Of a stretch of DNA of 64,000 nt, positions 42,059 through 54,652 are shown piece after piece. The notes under the pieces are model-generated. The model did not search any database. It saw only the letters and a list, made by a program, of their open reading frames with translations, and was not told the origin of the DNA. The position numbers and the translations under genes are program-made. This stretch comes from Dichetophora obliterata (taxonomy: Eukaryota > Arthropoda > Insecta > Diptera > Sciomyzidae), in contig OY986438.1 of assembly GCA_963920525.1 (NCBI GenBank), positions 49,094,788-49,158,787 of the forward strand. Direction: 5' to 3'. Position 1 is the first letter of the stretch. Each line of letters opens with the position of its first letter.

Positions 42059-42774
42059 CTATGGAGGTGAATTGTGAGGTCTGTGACATGGTGGTAAATT
42101 TTACCCCTTTTAATTATACTAAAAAGTTTAAATTTTCGTCAAGTAGCAGTGAGATTCGATGACAAAATGTCGACGTAACACTTGGCAGTCATCTTGCCAA
42201 CTATTCGCCATACAGTGGCAACTCCCCCCCCATAGGCGTCCATAGGGGCGGGAGGGAGAAGTGCGGGGCAAGTGTTCCCCTAGGCATAGAAAGTTTTTTA
42301 AATATCTTAATATTAAATCAAAAAGCCGTAAGCTACAGTTAAAAAATTTTGCGGAAGAATCAAAAAGCTTTCTAAATTGTAATTGTGAGATGCGCTCAAA
42401 CTTAGGGATTTTAGAACTTTTTTAATAAAAACGTCGTTTTCAATTGTAGGAGTGTAAAACTTAGCAGTAACATGTATTTTGATAAGGTACATCAATAATC
42501 AATCAAAAAGTCGACTTTGAATTTATTATAAATTACAGCTTTTTTGATTTTATATGACGATATTTTCGTTATATATGCTAATATATTTTGAAGAGAGCTC
42601 AAAGATACTTTGAGCTAAATCTGAGCTAAACAATGCATGCATTTTTAAATAGTATTTTGTACCCGTCGCAGTGATAAGTTACGATACCATTTTATTTACC
42701 CTTGTTTCACAGGCACTTTTCAATACGTATTCTTGCACTCAAAAAATTTGGTGTGTAAATATTACTAAGAACTG

Positions 42775-43002
42775 CGTCCATTCTACGAATTTTTTCGTAG
42801 TTTTCAGTCACGAATAAGATTCGTAGATTGTACGTAGCTTGGTACATATTTTATTCGTATTCGTACAAAAAACAAATGTATATTGTACGAATACATTTGT
42901 TACATTTACTAATAACAAAAAAAAATCATTCTATCTGAGCTGGGGTTTGAACCATGGTTTTTTAACTTACGGGCTACATACTCAGTAGACTACGGCCACT
43001 TT
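42775..43002 (-). repeat. tRNA-like SINE with ATTCGTA-rich body
   Basis: On the minus strand TGGCCGTAGTCTACTGAG (about 42983-43000) resembles an A box and GGTTCAAACCC (42943-42953) is a perfect B box. AGCTCAGATAGA follows, then an AT-rich body with repeated TACGAAT/ATTCGTA (down to 42775). The related head at 47651-47736 shares AGCTCAGACAGA and a similar layout. Confidence 0.55.
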
Positions 43003-44085
43003 GTCATTATGCATTTCCTTTTTTCGGTAAGGGTTCAAGGAACCAAGCTGAAAGATTTCGGTTGTACATTTTTTAAACTCTACTACGAATGTAACGGAAG
43101 AAATTATGTGAGTTATTTGTACGAAAAATTGAGGAATGATAAGGAAGGATAGCCCTATTAGTCGAAGATCATTCTTCGGAACAACAGATGGTAAAGGCCA
43201 TTTAAGCCAATAAAGCATATGAACTTGAGCGATAAGCAGATTTATGTTTTAAAGTAATTAAATACAAGAAGAAATCTAAATACAATAAATTTAAAAAACT
43301 AAATATTTTCCCAAAATTCGGCTTACAAAAAATCATTTTTCTGTCATATAGATGATCCAATTTGGATAATTTTTAAATGGAGTCTAAAACCCATCTATAA
43401 ATGTACCTTTTTGTATACTTATTCATACATTTTGAATTAAAAATAAATAAATATTTTAAATAATTCATACAATAAATATGTTTTCAAACTCAATTTTAGT
43501 AACTTGCATGTTGCTAGAACTAATGCATGTTGAAAAAATAAATCAGTCAGTTGATGTCCATGCGGGGAACATTTCAAGAATAGCAACAATTATGTTTGTT
43601 AAAAATTTGAAAATGTTTCGGGCATGATACGAGTAAGACCTTTACCCCATCTTTGAAATATATATAATTTTCTTGTGTATACAAGCGTGTGTCAACCGGC
43701 GTATCATGATAACTAAATTAGTACCAAAAATCTCAGAAAATAGAATTAAATAGGTTGTAAAGAAGCTCCCGGTCTTCCGGGTCTATAGCTGCGGTAAACT
43801 CGCCGGGATTCCGAAGTTCTTACAAAATTTATTAAAATTAAGAAAACGTGCAGGTATATTTTGATTTCTTTATTAAGGTTTTAATTCAATGATACATTGA
43901 GGCTATAATGATGGGAATAACGGGTGGCTTGGTGTTCTATAGGATCTTGGTTCTGATGTGGTTCCTGAGCTGGCCGTCGCAAGACGAAAAGTGTCGCGTT
44001 GCTCGTTAGCGATTGTTGTGATTCGCTGTTTGTTCTCGTTGTCACTAATGCGTCGGTACTGTTCGGTAATATTCGTACTATATGT
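43003..44085. other. Unassigned, possible retroelement end
   Basis: 43740-44085 is less AT-rich than its surroundings. On the minus strand it has ACCTTAATAAAG near 43880, a potential polyadenylation signal, followed by GAATCCCGGCGAGTTTACC. It might be part of an LTR related to the adjacent minisatellite, but no TG...CA ends or coding region were found. Confidence 0.3.
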
Positions 44086-44089
44086 TCAT

Positions 44090-44690
44090 ATTCGGTAACC
44101 GAAGACCCCGATATATATATAAAAAGAGAACTCCCTTAGTTGGTATCCGAAGACCCTGATATAATTAGATAAAAACTATTACTGTGTCTTAGCTGGTATC
44201 CGAAGACCCCGTTATAATTATATGAGTAAATATAAAAAAAACTATCACTAATTCTTAGTTGGTATCCGAAGACCCTGTTATAATTATATAAAAAACTACC
44301 ACTACGTCTAAGTTGGTACCCGTAGACCCCGATATAATTATATACAAATTATAACTGTGTCTTAGCTGGTATCCGAAGACCCCGTTGTAGTTATATGAGT
44401 AAATATAAAACTATCACTACTTCTTAGTTGGTATCCGAAAACCCCGTTATAATTATATGAGTAAATATGAAAACTATTACTTCTTAGTTGGTATCTGAAG
44501 ACCCCGTTATAATTATATGAGTAAATATAAAAAACTATTACTTCTTAGTCGGTATCCGAAGACCCCAATATAAATATATAAGAAAAAAACTGCAGAACTA
44601 TAAAACTCTCAATATATCTTAGTCGGCCGAAGACTCCGATATAATTATATAAAACAAAACTACCACTACGTCTTAATTCTTCTTCAAATA
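44090..44690. repeat. Minisatellite, about ten 55-68-bp units
   Basis: Each unit contains TTAGTTGGTATCCGAAGACC, CCGTTATAATTATATGAG and TAAATATAAAAAACTATCAC, with substitutions and short deletions. Starts are at about 44096, 44143, 44203, 44262, 44319, 44370, 44431, 44491, 44552 and 44623. The last units are shorter. No coding frame runs through it consistently. Confidence 0.85.
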
Positions 44691-44834
44691 ATACTTTCCT
44701 GTACGAGTTTCTATCCTTAGTTGTCCACACTTTTCTTATGCTTCCTTTCCTTGCCATGCTCCTCTATGTCCGTCCTGATTCCTCTTATCGATTGTCCTTC
44801 GATGTCTTCAGTACTTCTTAACAACTAATCTTTA

Positions 44835-44912
44835 GGCACGTCCGCCACGCTCGGTAGTTCAACAGCAACCCTTTCAGGCACGTCCGCCTCGCTTGGTAGT
44901 TCAACACCAACT
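44835..44912. repeat. Two direct copies of a 30-bp unit
   Basis: AGGCACGTCCGCCACGCTCG, GTAGTTCAACAGCAAC and AGGCACGTCCGCCTCGCTTG, GTAGTTCAACACCAAC lie in tandem, 42 bp apart. GC-rich for this window. Confidence 0.8.
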
Positions 44913-45242
44913 ATGCTGATGGCTGTTCTTCTTCTTTTCTCTGCTTGCTTGACTTGCTGAGTTCACTTTTCTGGTGTTGCTCATGTTCTTGTGTTATATC
45001 GTCGCTCTCATTCTTTCGTTGTAAAAGTGTTTGGATCTCGTTAGTAGGCTGCTGTATTTACGCTCATGCTTTGCTTGTTTGTTGCTCTTGGTCGGTTGTT
45101 GCTAGTTTTGTGCATGTTACAATTACTGACAAGGTAATATCGTAGACTGGCTTTTTTCTTACGAGATGTATGGGTAGTTGTCAAAATTAGCTGTTCATGC
45201 AATTAATCAAAGAAATGTGAAAAAAATAAGCAACGACTTAAA

Positions 45243-45360
45243 CATAGCTAGTCAATCGCAGCAAACTAAAAACATTCCAATAAACTTCGCGAACAAATTT
45301 AATGAATCAAAAAAAAGTTAACAATAAGCACTTAGCTAGTCAACAGCAGCAAACTACGAC
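45243..45360. repeat. Two direct copies, about 87 bp apart
   Basis: CATAGCTAGTCAATCGCAGC followed by AAACTA (about 45245) and CTTAGCTAGTCAACAGCAGC followed by AAACTA (about 45330). Confidence 0.65.
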
Positions 45361-46079
45361 TCATTTAGCTATTTTTAACAACTACCAATCGCCAAAAAAC
45401 TGTCACGGCTACCTTGTCAAATAATTATACCATGGTTTTGTGTAGGATTCGTACTTACATTCACTTCAGTCGTGGATCATTGATTCTCAATGATTTCTTC
45501 TTTGTGTGTAACGCTCTTCTTGTGGATTGTATTACACTTTCTCTTAAGTTGCTTCACCGCTTGCTCTTTCTTGATGTCTCTTCGGTATTCATACTTCTAT
45601 GGATTCTCAGCTTTGTCGCAGTGTATTAAGTTAGATTTATTGTAATACATGGTGCTTGCTTATCATAACAATGTTTATATTTTACAGTAGTTAAAAAGTT
45701 TATAGTTATTTCTTTTACTTAACTTCCGAGATAAATACTATATTAGTTCAGTTTGAATTAAGTGGTAAGTAGAAATTGTCTATATATATATAAGAAAGAA
45801 TTATTATAGTTTTAGCAATTAAACAATTCAATGTTAAATTCATTTAAATTTAGTTAAATTTTGTTTTCTTTTTTTGGTAAGCAAATTAGGAATATCAAAA
45901 CTATTTTAATTCACATAATAAAATAACATTAATTTCAGTGAAAACAAAAACAATAAAGAAGTATAAATTTTGGCTGCTTCGTTATGTTTTGTTGTGTCTT
46001 GTGTCTAAATACAAGGTTACATTTTATTTATGTGTATGACCTTGGCCCCCCCTAGAACAAATTCTGCGGGCGCCCTTTC

Positions 46080-46590
46080 CCCTGCCATTATACATCCCCA
46101 CAACATAACACTACTGCCACAAAGCTTCAAACGTGCCGTGCCTTAAGTGTGCTTCCTAGTTTTCGCCAAGTCCACTACTTCCATCTGATCCCATCCAATT
46201 AATTTTGGTTTAATCCGACAATATGACCTTCTTCCAGTCCTCCGTAGTCCAATGTGAGTAATCTCCAGATAAATTTAGGCGAAGCTCTTGATGACGCTTT
46301 GTGAGTAGAGGTTTCTTCACTTTTGCTTGACGTCGCAAACCAGCAGAACGAAATGTATTTTTAATTGTCGCTGCTGACAAGTATAAATTATCATATTACA
46401 TTTTGTAGATTTGCATTGCCGTCTCCACTTTGTGCTGAAGCAAATCTCGAAGAATACACCGCCTTGGTTCTGTGCTCAAGATTTTCTTCGGTCCACTAGC
46501 ACAAATTTGAGGCGGTGTGGCCATATTTTTGCCCATTTTTGCTGTCATTGAGGCAGTAATTGAGGAAATTATCTTCGGTACCACTTCTGG
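46080..46590 (-). pseudogene. Tc1-like transposase remnant
   Basis: The minus-strand reading is KMGKNMATPPQICASGPKKI, STEPRRCILRDLLQHKVE, then VKKPLLTKRHQELRLNLSGD, YSHWTTEDWKKVILSD, TKINWMGSDGS and a tail matching W-GTFEALW, VVGM. These correspond to the paired-like DNA-binding end (GRPKK), the KP-LT-kHr-RL-ah--W-edW-kViwSDE-k region and the DG-vWr step of Tc1 transposases. The catalytic E after SD is a stop codon here. The C-terminal DE region is lost, and GC-rich DNA at 46046-46080 (GGCCCCCCCTAGAAC) follows. Confidence 0.82.
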
Positions 46591-47039
46591 TGCTCGAGAA
46601 ATATAACCTTATATTAATTTTTTGAAAATGGTAAAAAATTGCATTCAAGTATGCATGCATCAAAAATAAGAAAATGCATATGCAAAAAGTATGCAAATTA
46701 TAAACTCGCCAAATTTAAGGAAAACGTCAATGAACATTTGCTACCTCGAATGAACATTTAGATTCTAATATCCTTCACACAGGACCTTTTGGGTAAACAT
46801 CGAGAGTGGCATCGTGTTTGGCAGCATATTGTTAGTTAAAGTGTTAATTTACTTTTACTTTAAGACATATATAGTTTTTCTTACAAAAATCAAAGCATTT
46901 TGAGATCGTGATTTTTTACTGTTTTTCTTAAAAAACAACTTTGTCCTTGCGGGAAAGGAAGACATTCTTATTTTCTCCTAAATTTTTTTTGTGAGATCTT
47001 GACCACCCTATGCATTTTTTGGAGCCTCTTGGAATACGA

Positions 47040-47070
47040 TCTAAATTTTTCGACACGCCCTAATGGGCAT
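47040..47070. mobile_element. Orphan end of the TAGGGCGT element family
   Basis: On the minus strand TAGGGCGTGTCGAAAAATTT begins at 47062 and is preceded by ATGCCCAT. It matches TAGGGCGTTTCAAAAAAA of the element at 31366-33194, and ATGGGCAT here resembles its TTGGGCAT duplication. A partner end was not found within the window. Confidence 0.5.
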
Positions 47071-47650
47071 TCTAAGCTACGAATATAAGATACTCTTATA
47101 TTCAGCCCATATGGAGGCTCTAATACAAATTTTACGATTTAAGGTAATTTTATCCCAACACTCCTAGGTTGCCCTTCAGGAGTTAGGTTATACATTCGAT
47201 CCCAATTATTTTTTTTTCCTTCCCAAAATTATTCCTGAAGATTCTCAACTAAAGACATCGTATCTCCTTGTCTAGTAGGTGACATGGTAGTGGCATTTTC
47301 ATGTCTGGGGGGCTGGTGTTCGATTAATTGTGATCCAATGAAAAATGGGGGAGGGGAAAGTTCGGTCGTGCTTTACGTCACAAACAACATGTTTTGTTCT
47401 AATATCTTTTCCAATATTTTTTCGGTTTTTCGGTAAAGTTCAAACTGGTGATTTGAAAAATGTCCCTGAAGTTAATGGCACTAGTACAAAACTAGTAATT
47501 TCACTAGCACCTAGGTAGTTGGTACTAGTTCCAATTTAATCTACAAACTTATTTTCTCAAGATGCTTTAAATGGTAGCTTCTTCTCTTTGAGGCTTATCA
47601 TCGTCTGCAGAGAGGTGTCGGTAAAAAAAAATGATTCAATTGAAAAACAC

Positions 47651-47736
47651 TCTGTCTGAGCTGGTGATTGAGCCCGGGCTACCGCGGTTCTTTATCTTCC
47701 GGGCCACATACTCTACATAGAAGGCTACGGGCACTA
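47651..47736 (-). repeat. tRNA-like SINE head, second copy
   Basis: On the minus strand GTGCCCGTAGCCTTCTATG, GTAGAGTATGTGGCCCGGAA, then GCCCGGGCTCAATCACCAGC and TCAGACAGAGTG. The spacing and shared AGCTCAGACAGA tie it to 42934-43002. The B box is weak (GGCTCAATCAC). Confidence 0.5.
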
Positions 47737-47818
47737 CTTAAAATAAAGAACTACATATATATATTAGAAATCTGCCACGATTGGTCTTACCTAATGATGG
47801 GGGAAAAAAGTTATAATT

Positions 47819-48595
47819 CGGTTAATCGATCATACGATTAATCGAAGGGATCAATTATTAATGGCATCAAAACTAACCGATTAACCTAATATCCGATTAA
47901 TCGCTAAAATTTATAAAAACTTTAAAAACACTACAAAGTAAAAAATAATTGTTAATTAGTTTTTTATCACTTTCTCCTTTATTAAGGTAATTTTATATAA
48001 TTATTTTGAATATCTAATTATAGTATTTTCGGTTTGCCTTATCATAATAACTAATATATATTTCTTTATAAATCAAGGCGTTAAAAAGTTTTTATGTCGT
48101 CCTTTTTAGTGTCTATGATAACGGCGAGTAAAAATAAAATGCTTAGAATATAAAAGTATTTTTAAATATATTCATTTTTTTAAGTTGGTTTGTTTTTAGT
48201 TTTGGTCTTTTTTAAAATGTTGTAAGTTTTTAAAGTTTTGATTTTTTTAAATAATTCCCATATTGCAAACAATTTCGGATTCCACAATTATTAAAGGTTT
48301 TTAGTGAATATTTTAAAAAGTGCTAAACATTTTTTATAAAACTACAAGCAACATACACCTCTGTACTACTTCTAATAGAGGCCAAACTTATTTATATTCT
48401 TTGTTATTTTCTTTTAAGATTCGTCTTATGTGCTCCCTGTTAACATGCTTGTGAAAATATGTTAATTGCATCATTAACTAGTAATGGTTTTCATGCGATT
48501 ATTTTTTCATTTTACTATTATTTTTTCGGTTAATCGAGTAGGAAAATACGATACAATGAAACAGTTAATCGAAAGAAAATAACCGATTAATATCT
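47819..48595. repeat. Inverted GATTAATCG clusters, MITE-like
   Basis: CGGTTAATCGATCATACGAT, TAATCGAAGGG, AACCGATTAACC and CCGATTAATCGC lie at 47818-47905. TCGGTTAATCGAGTAGG, CAGTTAATCGAAAG and AACCGATTAAT lie at 48527-48592. The clusters bracket about 600 bp of AT-rich DNA. A hAT-type MITE with subterminal motif arrays is possible, but ends and a duplication are not clear. Confidence 0.45.
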
Positions 48596-48599
48596 TACC

Positions 48600-51500
48600 A
48601 GCCTTTTTTATGCTTACTTAGTCTGTGACAGCGACTTTTAAGAGATAAGACGATTAACTCTTCTCTTAGACGAACATTTTTGTTCCTAGTCAAAAGTGAA
48701 ATATGATTTATATTTGTCCATATAGATGAATGAAAGACTTATCGGACATCTTCGCATGCTCGGCGAGTGACTTACGATACAGTATATCGCATGATAACTA
48801 TCGCCAGCCATCTAGTTTATGGAACTTACGCTCACAAGCCACAAACTTAAATAGCCTAGATTAGAAAATAAATTCAGCATAAAAAGTACAAAGCTAATCC
48901 TTTGATGCTAAATGCTGACGGCTCTACACGGGATACACATCTGCAGCCTGATGCTTGACTGGCATTAATAGAAGTTCCTTGCGGCGATGTCGTCGTATTT
49001 CATATTGTATCCACAAACTTTACAACTTCTTTTATACAAATTGTGCCAGTTGCTACCTTGCTCACACTCCTTCTTTTTTTTTTAATTTTTTCGTTGTTTT
49101 ACAGGATAATTTAATGCCATAGCAAAAAGTTTACAAGGATTCGAGGCATGTTTAAATAAGCTGTCAAAATAAGGTTGGGTTTAGTTGTTTCTCTTTATTT
49201 TGGTTTTATTTCTAGGTTGAGGATGGGATGCTCTGAATTAAGCCGTTGCAAATTGACTGGCGGCAAATAATAACTGTAGGTTTTTATTCACAGTTCATAG
49301 TTTATGAATGTATGTTGCATGAGATCCATGGAATTTATTTTAAATAGGCGAAAAATACAGCAATATTAAAAATGTTGCAAAAACTGCACCGAATACGATA
49401 TGTTTTGGTAATATTACTATTGTAAATATTTTAATTTGTGTAGTGAAAATTACTCGTCTGATAGTAAAAATAAAAACATACTAGGTAAAGACAAATCGAT
49501 GCAGAGGTTTTATTTAGAATGATAAAAACAGAAATTTTCAAAGAAAACAAAATTGTTAATTCATTTCCAGTCAACCATTTCTAAGAAAAACTCTAAAATG
49601 TACCACATAAAACACAACATGGTAAAGAGCTTTTACACCAAACCATCAAAATTCACACAAAATGTTTTGTGTCTCTGCAAGTAAAATCCAACATCACGTA
49701 AAGCGAAAATACTTTTATCTGCAGCACAATCGAAGTTCACAGCAATAAAGGAGCAAAAAAAACTAAAAAACCGGAAAATAGAAAATGGAAAATCAATAGA
49801 CGAGTTAAATTAAGTGCAACAGAGTAAAAGCTGCATGAACGAACGTCTATCGATACACATTCACCAAAAACCACACACACTCACACATTTTCATACACAA
49901 AACTCATACTAGACCATGCAAAGAAAATTAAAATGTTTTTGGTATATCTAAAGGATAAGGGGATGTGAGAAAGTGTGAGTATGTGTATGTGTAGGTATTA
50001 CTTCCATTACAAACACCCAAGCCACCAAGCGAAGGCGTAAAAATAATTATGGAAATAAAATCTGTCGACATATTTGCGGTAGCTCTCATTTCACTTCATT
50101 TCCGCCTGTTTGCAAACATAAGCTCAGTGTCATTTTACACACATACTAAGCTAGCAAACATACACAAATATACACAAACACATTTATATTTGTTGAGTCC
50201 AAACTCCCGCTGGAGTCAGTTGCAAGTGTGGATAATTAAAATGACCAACTCACCATGGAATCGAAGAAGGAAATGAAACAATTTAATTTCACCAACAAGT
50301 TGAACCAACTTAATGAGGCGAATACCAAGTAAAAGGCGTTCTCTTAATGCGATTTATGTGGATCACTAAGATCGAGGTCAAATGTGAAAATGTTGTGACT
50401 CGTTAATTGTAATTAAATAAGTTGCGGCATCTGCTCTGTGGAATAGCTCAAGGAATATTTCGGAACTAATCTGCTTGCGTATGCTGAGCAGCGGTAGCGA
50501 ACTTTAATTAAGGTCTTACACCACTTTTGATGCTTGAAGAATACTTAATCTTTAGTGATTTTAGCTGATAAACATACAAGAGCAATCAAGATTTTGATTA
50601 CGGGAACTTGTGATACATTTAATAGTATATAAATCATATGTTTTTGCAAAACTGAATCTTATTAATCTATATCAGCCTCCTTGGCAACCTAAATAAGGTT
50701 ATGGTACCCTCTGACACAAAAGTCGAATTTTTATTAATTATTAACTTTAAATAAAGATTTATTTGTATGAGAAATACGTGTTCTTAACAATATAATAAAC
50801 ATAAATGGTCGGTTAATTCAAATTGTTACTATGATTTCTTTTTAAATAATCCATTTTAGATATTTGAAACAAAAATAAAAAATAAATATCATTAAAAGCA
50901 TGTATACAAGATCATGATTTTTTAAATAAGATAAGGAACACAAGTTTTACAAATATGTAGTTACTTAATATATAAAATATTATAATTTTTGTAAAAAAAT
51001 GTCTTAAAATACTTATTAATTAGTTCCCTAAGCCTGCAAGGAAGATAATAGTTTCTATAATTTTGTTTGACGGATGAAAGATACAGGATCAAAACGTGCA
51101 TCCAATCTATTTCTATACTTGTTTTTGTTGAATTTTACGATGAAAACGCTATTTTTGCCAACTCAGTGTAGGTGAGAGATAACAAAAATTGAATCGCCTT
51201 TTAATGCAGTCCTACGTATTTAATACTAGCATGAGTCCAAAATCTAACAAGATGGTTTTCGTTTTATTTTATTTTATCATCAAACAAAATCATTATATAA
51301 ACAAAAATAGCTCAGTAAAGTAAAGGCTTAGAAACGCTGATCTATATTAATAAAACTCATTTTCTGTTACCAAAGAATGAGAAAAAACTGCAGAAAAATC
51401 AAAAGTTTTACGTTTGATGCAAATATCTCCGCTGTTTGATTTGAATATATTTCATTCAAATTTTTTTGTGCACTAAAAGCATTTAATAAAAAGAGTTTGA

Positions 51501-51982
51501 ACTGTACCGTTAGCTCAGTGTATATATTTTTTTATCTTTTTTTCAATAAAGGTAAAAAATGTTGTCTTTTTGCTCCAAAAATTACTCTAAAATTACTACT
51601 CCTAAAATTATTTTTGTTATTAAAATAAAAACAAGTAAAAATTTTATTGCTGACTACTTTTCATATGACAAGCATTCATTTAAAAAAATTATTCCAGTTT
51701 TGAGCAAAAACTATTTAACTGTTTCTTACATCAAAACATTAAGTGTACCATATGGTTTTTTTGGCGAAATTTTTTTTTTCAAAACTTTGTTTTTACATTT
51801 TATATATAGCCACGTCTCAAAAATAATTTATATGGAAAAATTACCCCAATATCACATCCCAATCGAAAAAATGGGTTGTCTAAGAGAGCTTATACATTTT
51901 TTTAAAATATAAAATTTTTTACCTATGATAACCCAAATTTTCTGATTTTTAAACATCATCACTTTTGACTTGGAAAATGTAG
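48600..51982. other. Unassigned AT-rich DNA
   Basis: No recognised protein or RNA. The 117-codon frame at 51559-51912 is all Ile/Phe/Lys/Tyr-rich, as expected of AT-rich noise. 49855-49900 has a short CACACACTCACACA tract. Confidence 0.5.
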
Positions 51983-52065
51983 TAGTTAATGTAAAAATTT
52001 CTTAACACACTCTAAAAACAAAAATCATAGTTAATGTAAAAATTTCTTAACACACTCTAAAAACA
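51983..52065. repeat. Perfect 38-bp tandem duplication
   Basis: TAGTTAATGTAAAAATTTCT, then TAACACACTCTAAAAACA, is repeated exactly at 51983-52020 and 52028-52065, period 45. Perfect identity implies a recent duplication. Confidence 0.9.
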
Positions 52066-52589
52066 ATCTATAGCTCTATATTTTCTTAAAGCAACAAACA
52101 AAAAATTAAACACTTAGCTGTTACCAATCCTGAGATATGATCAATTTTGCAGAAGCATTTTCCTTGGTAAAAAAATACCCAACCGCAGTTAATGGGTTAA
52201 AATGCTTTATTCTTTGAGACCACCCTCTCCCTATTTTGAATGCAATTGAATCCGTGAGTTTCTGCAACTATTGCATATTTTTCATTCAATCTTAAGAAAT
52301 ACGTGGAGTAATTAGTTTTTACTTTTAAGATTTTTTTCATCAAAAAAGTTGCGATGAATTAAAAACATTAGGGGTATTCACACATACTTGGGTAGTTGCG
52401 TATGTGTAGATTGAGTATCGCGATTATTGCGATCACCCTATATTGCAATTGAGTACTTTGCAAAATAGTTTTGAGCAGTGCTGCATGTTTATTTGATCTC
52501 CAATTGTTACTTTGTCAGAATAGGGCTGTAAATTTGTTTATGTATTGTAAGTATGAACTTATATCGAGTATAAAGAGTTTCATCGATCG

Positions 52590-52650
52590 ACGATAAGGCT
52601 AAGCGGTTAGTTTATAAACCAAGATGTAGTGAAATCGATCCCTGCATTGG
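52590..52650 (+). repeat. tRNA-like segment
   Basis: AAGGCTAAGCGGTTAG resembles an A box and GAAATCGATCCC, about 30 bases on, resembles a B box. The acceptor arms do not pair convincingly. A SINE head or decayed tRNA is more likely than an active gene. Confidence 0.4.
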
Positions 52651-53389
52651 GTGAAAATAAATTCTTTTTAAATTCATCAACTTTTTAATTTTTTTTTAAA
52701 TTTATAGCCTTACTTTTTTATGATAAAGAAGGATCACTTTAGTTACGATATTTTTTCCCGAAATTGTAAGCCTAACGCACTTTCAAATTGGAAGCAAAAC
52801 ATCTTAACGATTTGCTTATGATTTGGTGCTGTTTGAAAACATTTATAAATATTCAATATTCATAAATCATGGGCACGGCACGCAGAGTAACGGACAAAAC
52901 TTTTCACGAAAGTAATGAAATTTTCCATTTTGGAAATTTCGTGCTATGTAATGTGCGTTTGGCAACCCTTTGCGTTTATTATCAATCATGTTATATATTC
53001 ACTTTCTGATGGTGAACATTTTTTAAGTAACGGTTCTTTTTCATATTTTCATTTGCAACTTAGAAAAAAACATGTGCTTGTAAAAAGTTTTGTCAACAGG
53101 AAGACTTATTACCAATTCAAAGATATTTTGGGGACTATTCTGACAAAAACTTAGTGATATTTTTTAAATTTGCTTATGTGTATGAAAAAATAAAGAAAAC
53201 CAACAATTATCGTAACTATTAGGAAATTGTAACCATTGCACATGGGAAATACAAAAAACTCAGTTTTGCAAACTTAGTATTAAATTAAGATATGAAAAAT
53301 GGACAAAATGTCTTATAGACAAATTGGAAATAAAATATAACATATCACTCGAATTTATCAATAAAATAAAAAAGTAGTCTAATGTGCTT

Positions 53390-54652
53390 GCTGAAAGGAA
53401 TTATGGCGGTAGGGCATGAAGTTATCTCCAGGCGTAAAGCGCTTAGCCAGGCGTTTAATATTTACTGAGGCTACAAATACTGCAGTGGAAATACATCAGG
53501 TTCTTAACCCTCTAATTCCCAGGTCCGCCTATAGGTGGGGCTCACGCCGATCGCTATAAAATCGTAGTCTGTGGACAATTTTTCGAATGGTTTCCTTCAG
53601 AGTCTAGACGAATCTTCAAGCTTCATTTCAGTTTTTCTCGCTTGGATTTAGCATGCTCTGTTTGCCAATTACGTCAATTTAAATTGAAATATCATCATAT
53701 TTTTACGAATTTAATTACCTTTCGAATTGAAATTTTTAGCTCGGTTTTCGGTAAATACATTAATTGAAGTGAAATCGAAGTAAAAAAAAAGATTCTTGTG
53801 AGTAAGTAGTTGTTTTATCTTTTAATTGAGATAAAAAGAGTATATAAAACCAAATGCAAGGAGTTAAAAAAACCGTTAACATTTTCACCTGTAGTTGACA
53901 TTTTCACCTGTTAAAAATGAACGAAGAACTAAAATTAAAAACGAGCTTCAGATTCGTTTTTCTCGTCCCCAAATAAGTATAATCTGATTTGGAGCTCAGA
54001 GAAAAAATGTGGCATTAGAGGGTTAAACTGGAACTAGGAGTTGAGGCCAATTACAAGGCAATCCACAGGAACCTAAAAAAATGTGGACTTTACCGTTGAT
54101 ATCGAATAAAGGTAACATGGTCAGATGAAACTAAAAAAAACCTTGTTGGGTCAAATCGGCGCATGTAGACATGGGATGATTCAGGTCTAGGGCTTCAAGA
54201 GCGAAAAATTTTAAATTTTGAGAGAGGGTAATGATGTTTTGAGTATGCTTTCGTGGCAATTAAGTCGGAGTACTGCTACAAATCGATGGTATAATGAATT
54301 TATCGAAATACTTTGGAAGACTCTTATTCCCTTAATTTAGATATATTTGACGCAGAACAGGGTAAGACGATGTATTAATGCTAGACTACTATCCAAAGTA
54401 CAAAGAGGTGGTTCAATGAAAATGGGATCAAACTAACCCCTAATATGAAAACCATAGAACAACTTTGGTCCATCCTAAAAAGTTAAATATTCGCAGAAAA
54501 AATTGTCCTAAGGATATGAAAAACTTTGGGTATGAGCCTTACTAGCATGGCAAAAATTAGTCCTGACAACTTGGAAAATTTTGCGAAAAGTATGCCGAAC
54601 AGAATACAAGCACTAAAAAAACACGAAGTTGTCATACAAAATACTGCACAAT
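53390..54652 (+). pseudogene. Tc1-like transposase, split by a MITE
   Basis: Plus-strand segments are VISRRKALSQAFNIY, FTEATNTAVEIHQVL (to 53507), then LKLELGVEANYKAIHRNLKK, VTWSDETKKNLVGSNRRM, DDSGLGLQERKIL, RSTATNRWYNEFIEILWKTL, KWFNENGIKLTPNMKTIEQL, WSILKS, TSMAKISPDNLENFAKSMPN and RIQALKKHEVVIQN. HQVL joins LKLELG directly when the MITE and one TTAA are removed. SDETKKNL-GSN, the W--NGI-L and the LW--LK and SMP-RI motifs mark a Tc1 transposase. Several stops and frameshifts make it inactive. Confidence 0.85.
53508..54022. mobile_element. piggyBac-type MITE with TTAA duplication
   Basis: TTAA flanks both sides (53504-53507, 54023-54026). The ends are CCCTCTAATTCCCAGG on the left and CCCTCTAATGCCACAT on the right (minus strand). 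TTAA plus CCC-initial ends is the piggyBac signature. The 515-bp interior has no transposase; CGTTTTTCTCG / GTTTTTCTCG is repeated inside. It interrupts the Tc1 pseudogene without loss of bases. Confidence 0.92.

Noticed and set aside
44090..44690. Centromeric or telomeric satellite
   Set aside because: Only about ten diverged units occur and unique DNA flanks them, so it is a local minisatellite.
43740..46030. Complete LTR retrotransposon
   Set aside because: There is no gag, pol or tRNA primer site and no matching pair of LTRs, only a minisatellite and a possible polyadenylation signal.
51559..51912. 117-codon open frame
   Set aside because: Composition is nearly all Ile, Phe, Lys, Tyr and Ser from AT-rich codons. 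No motif, splice context or homology recognised.
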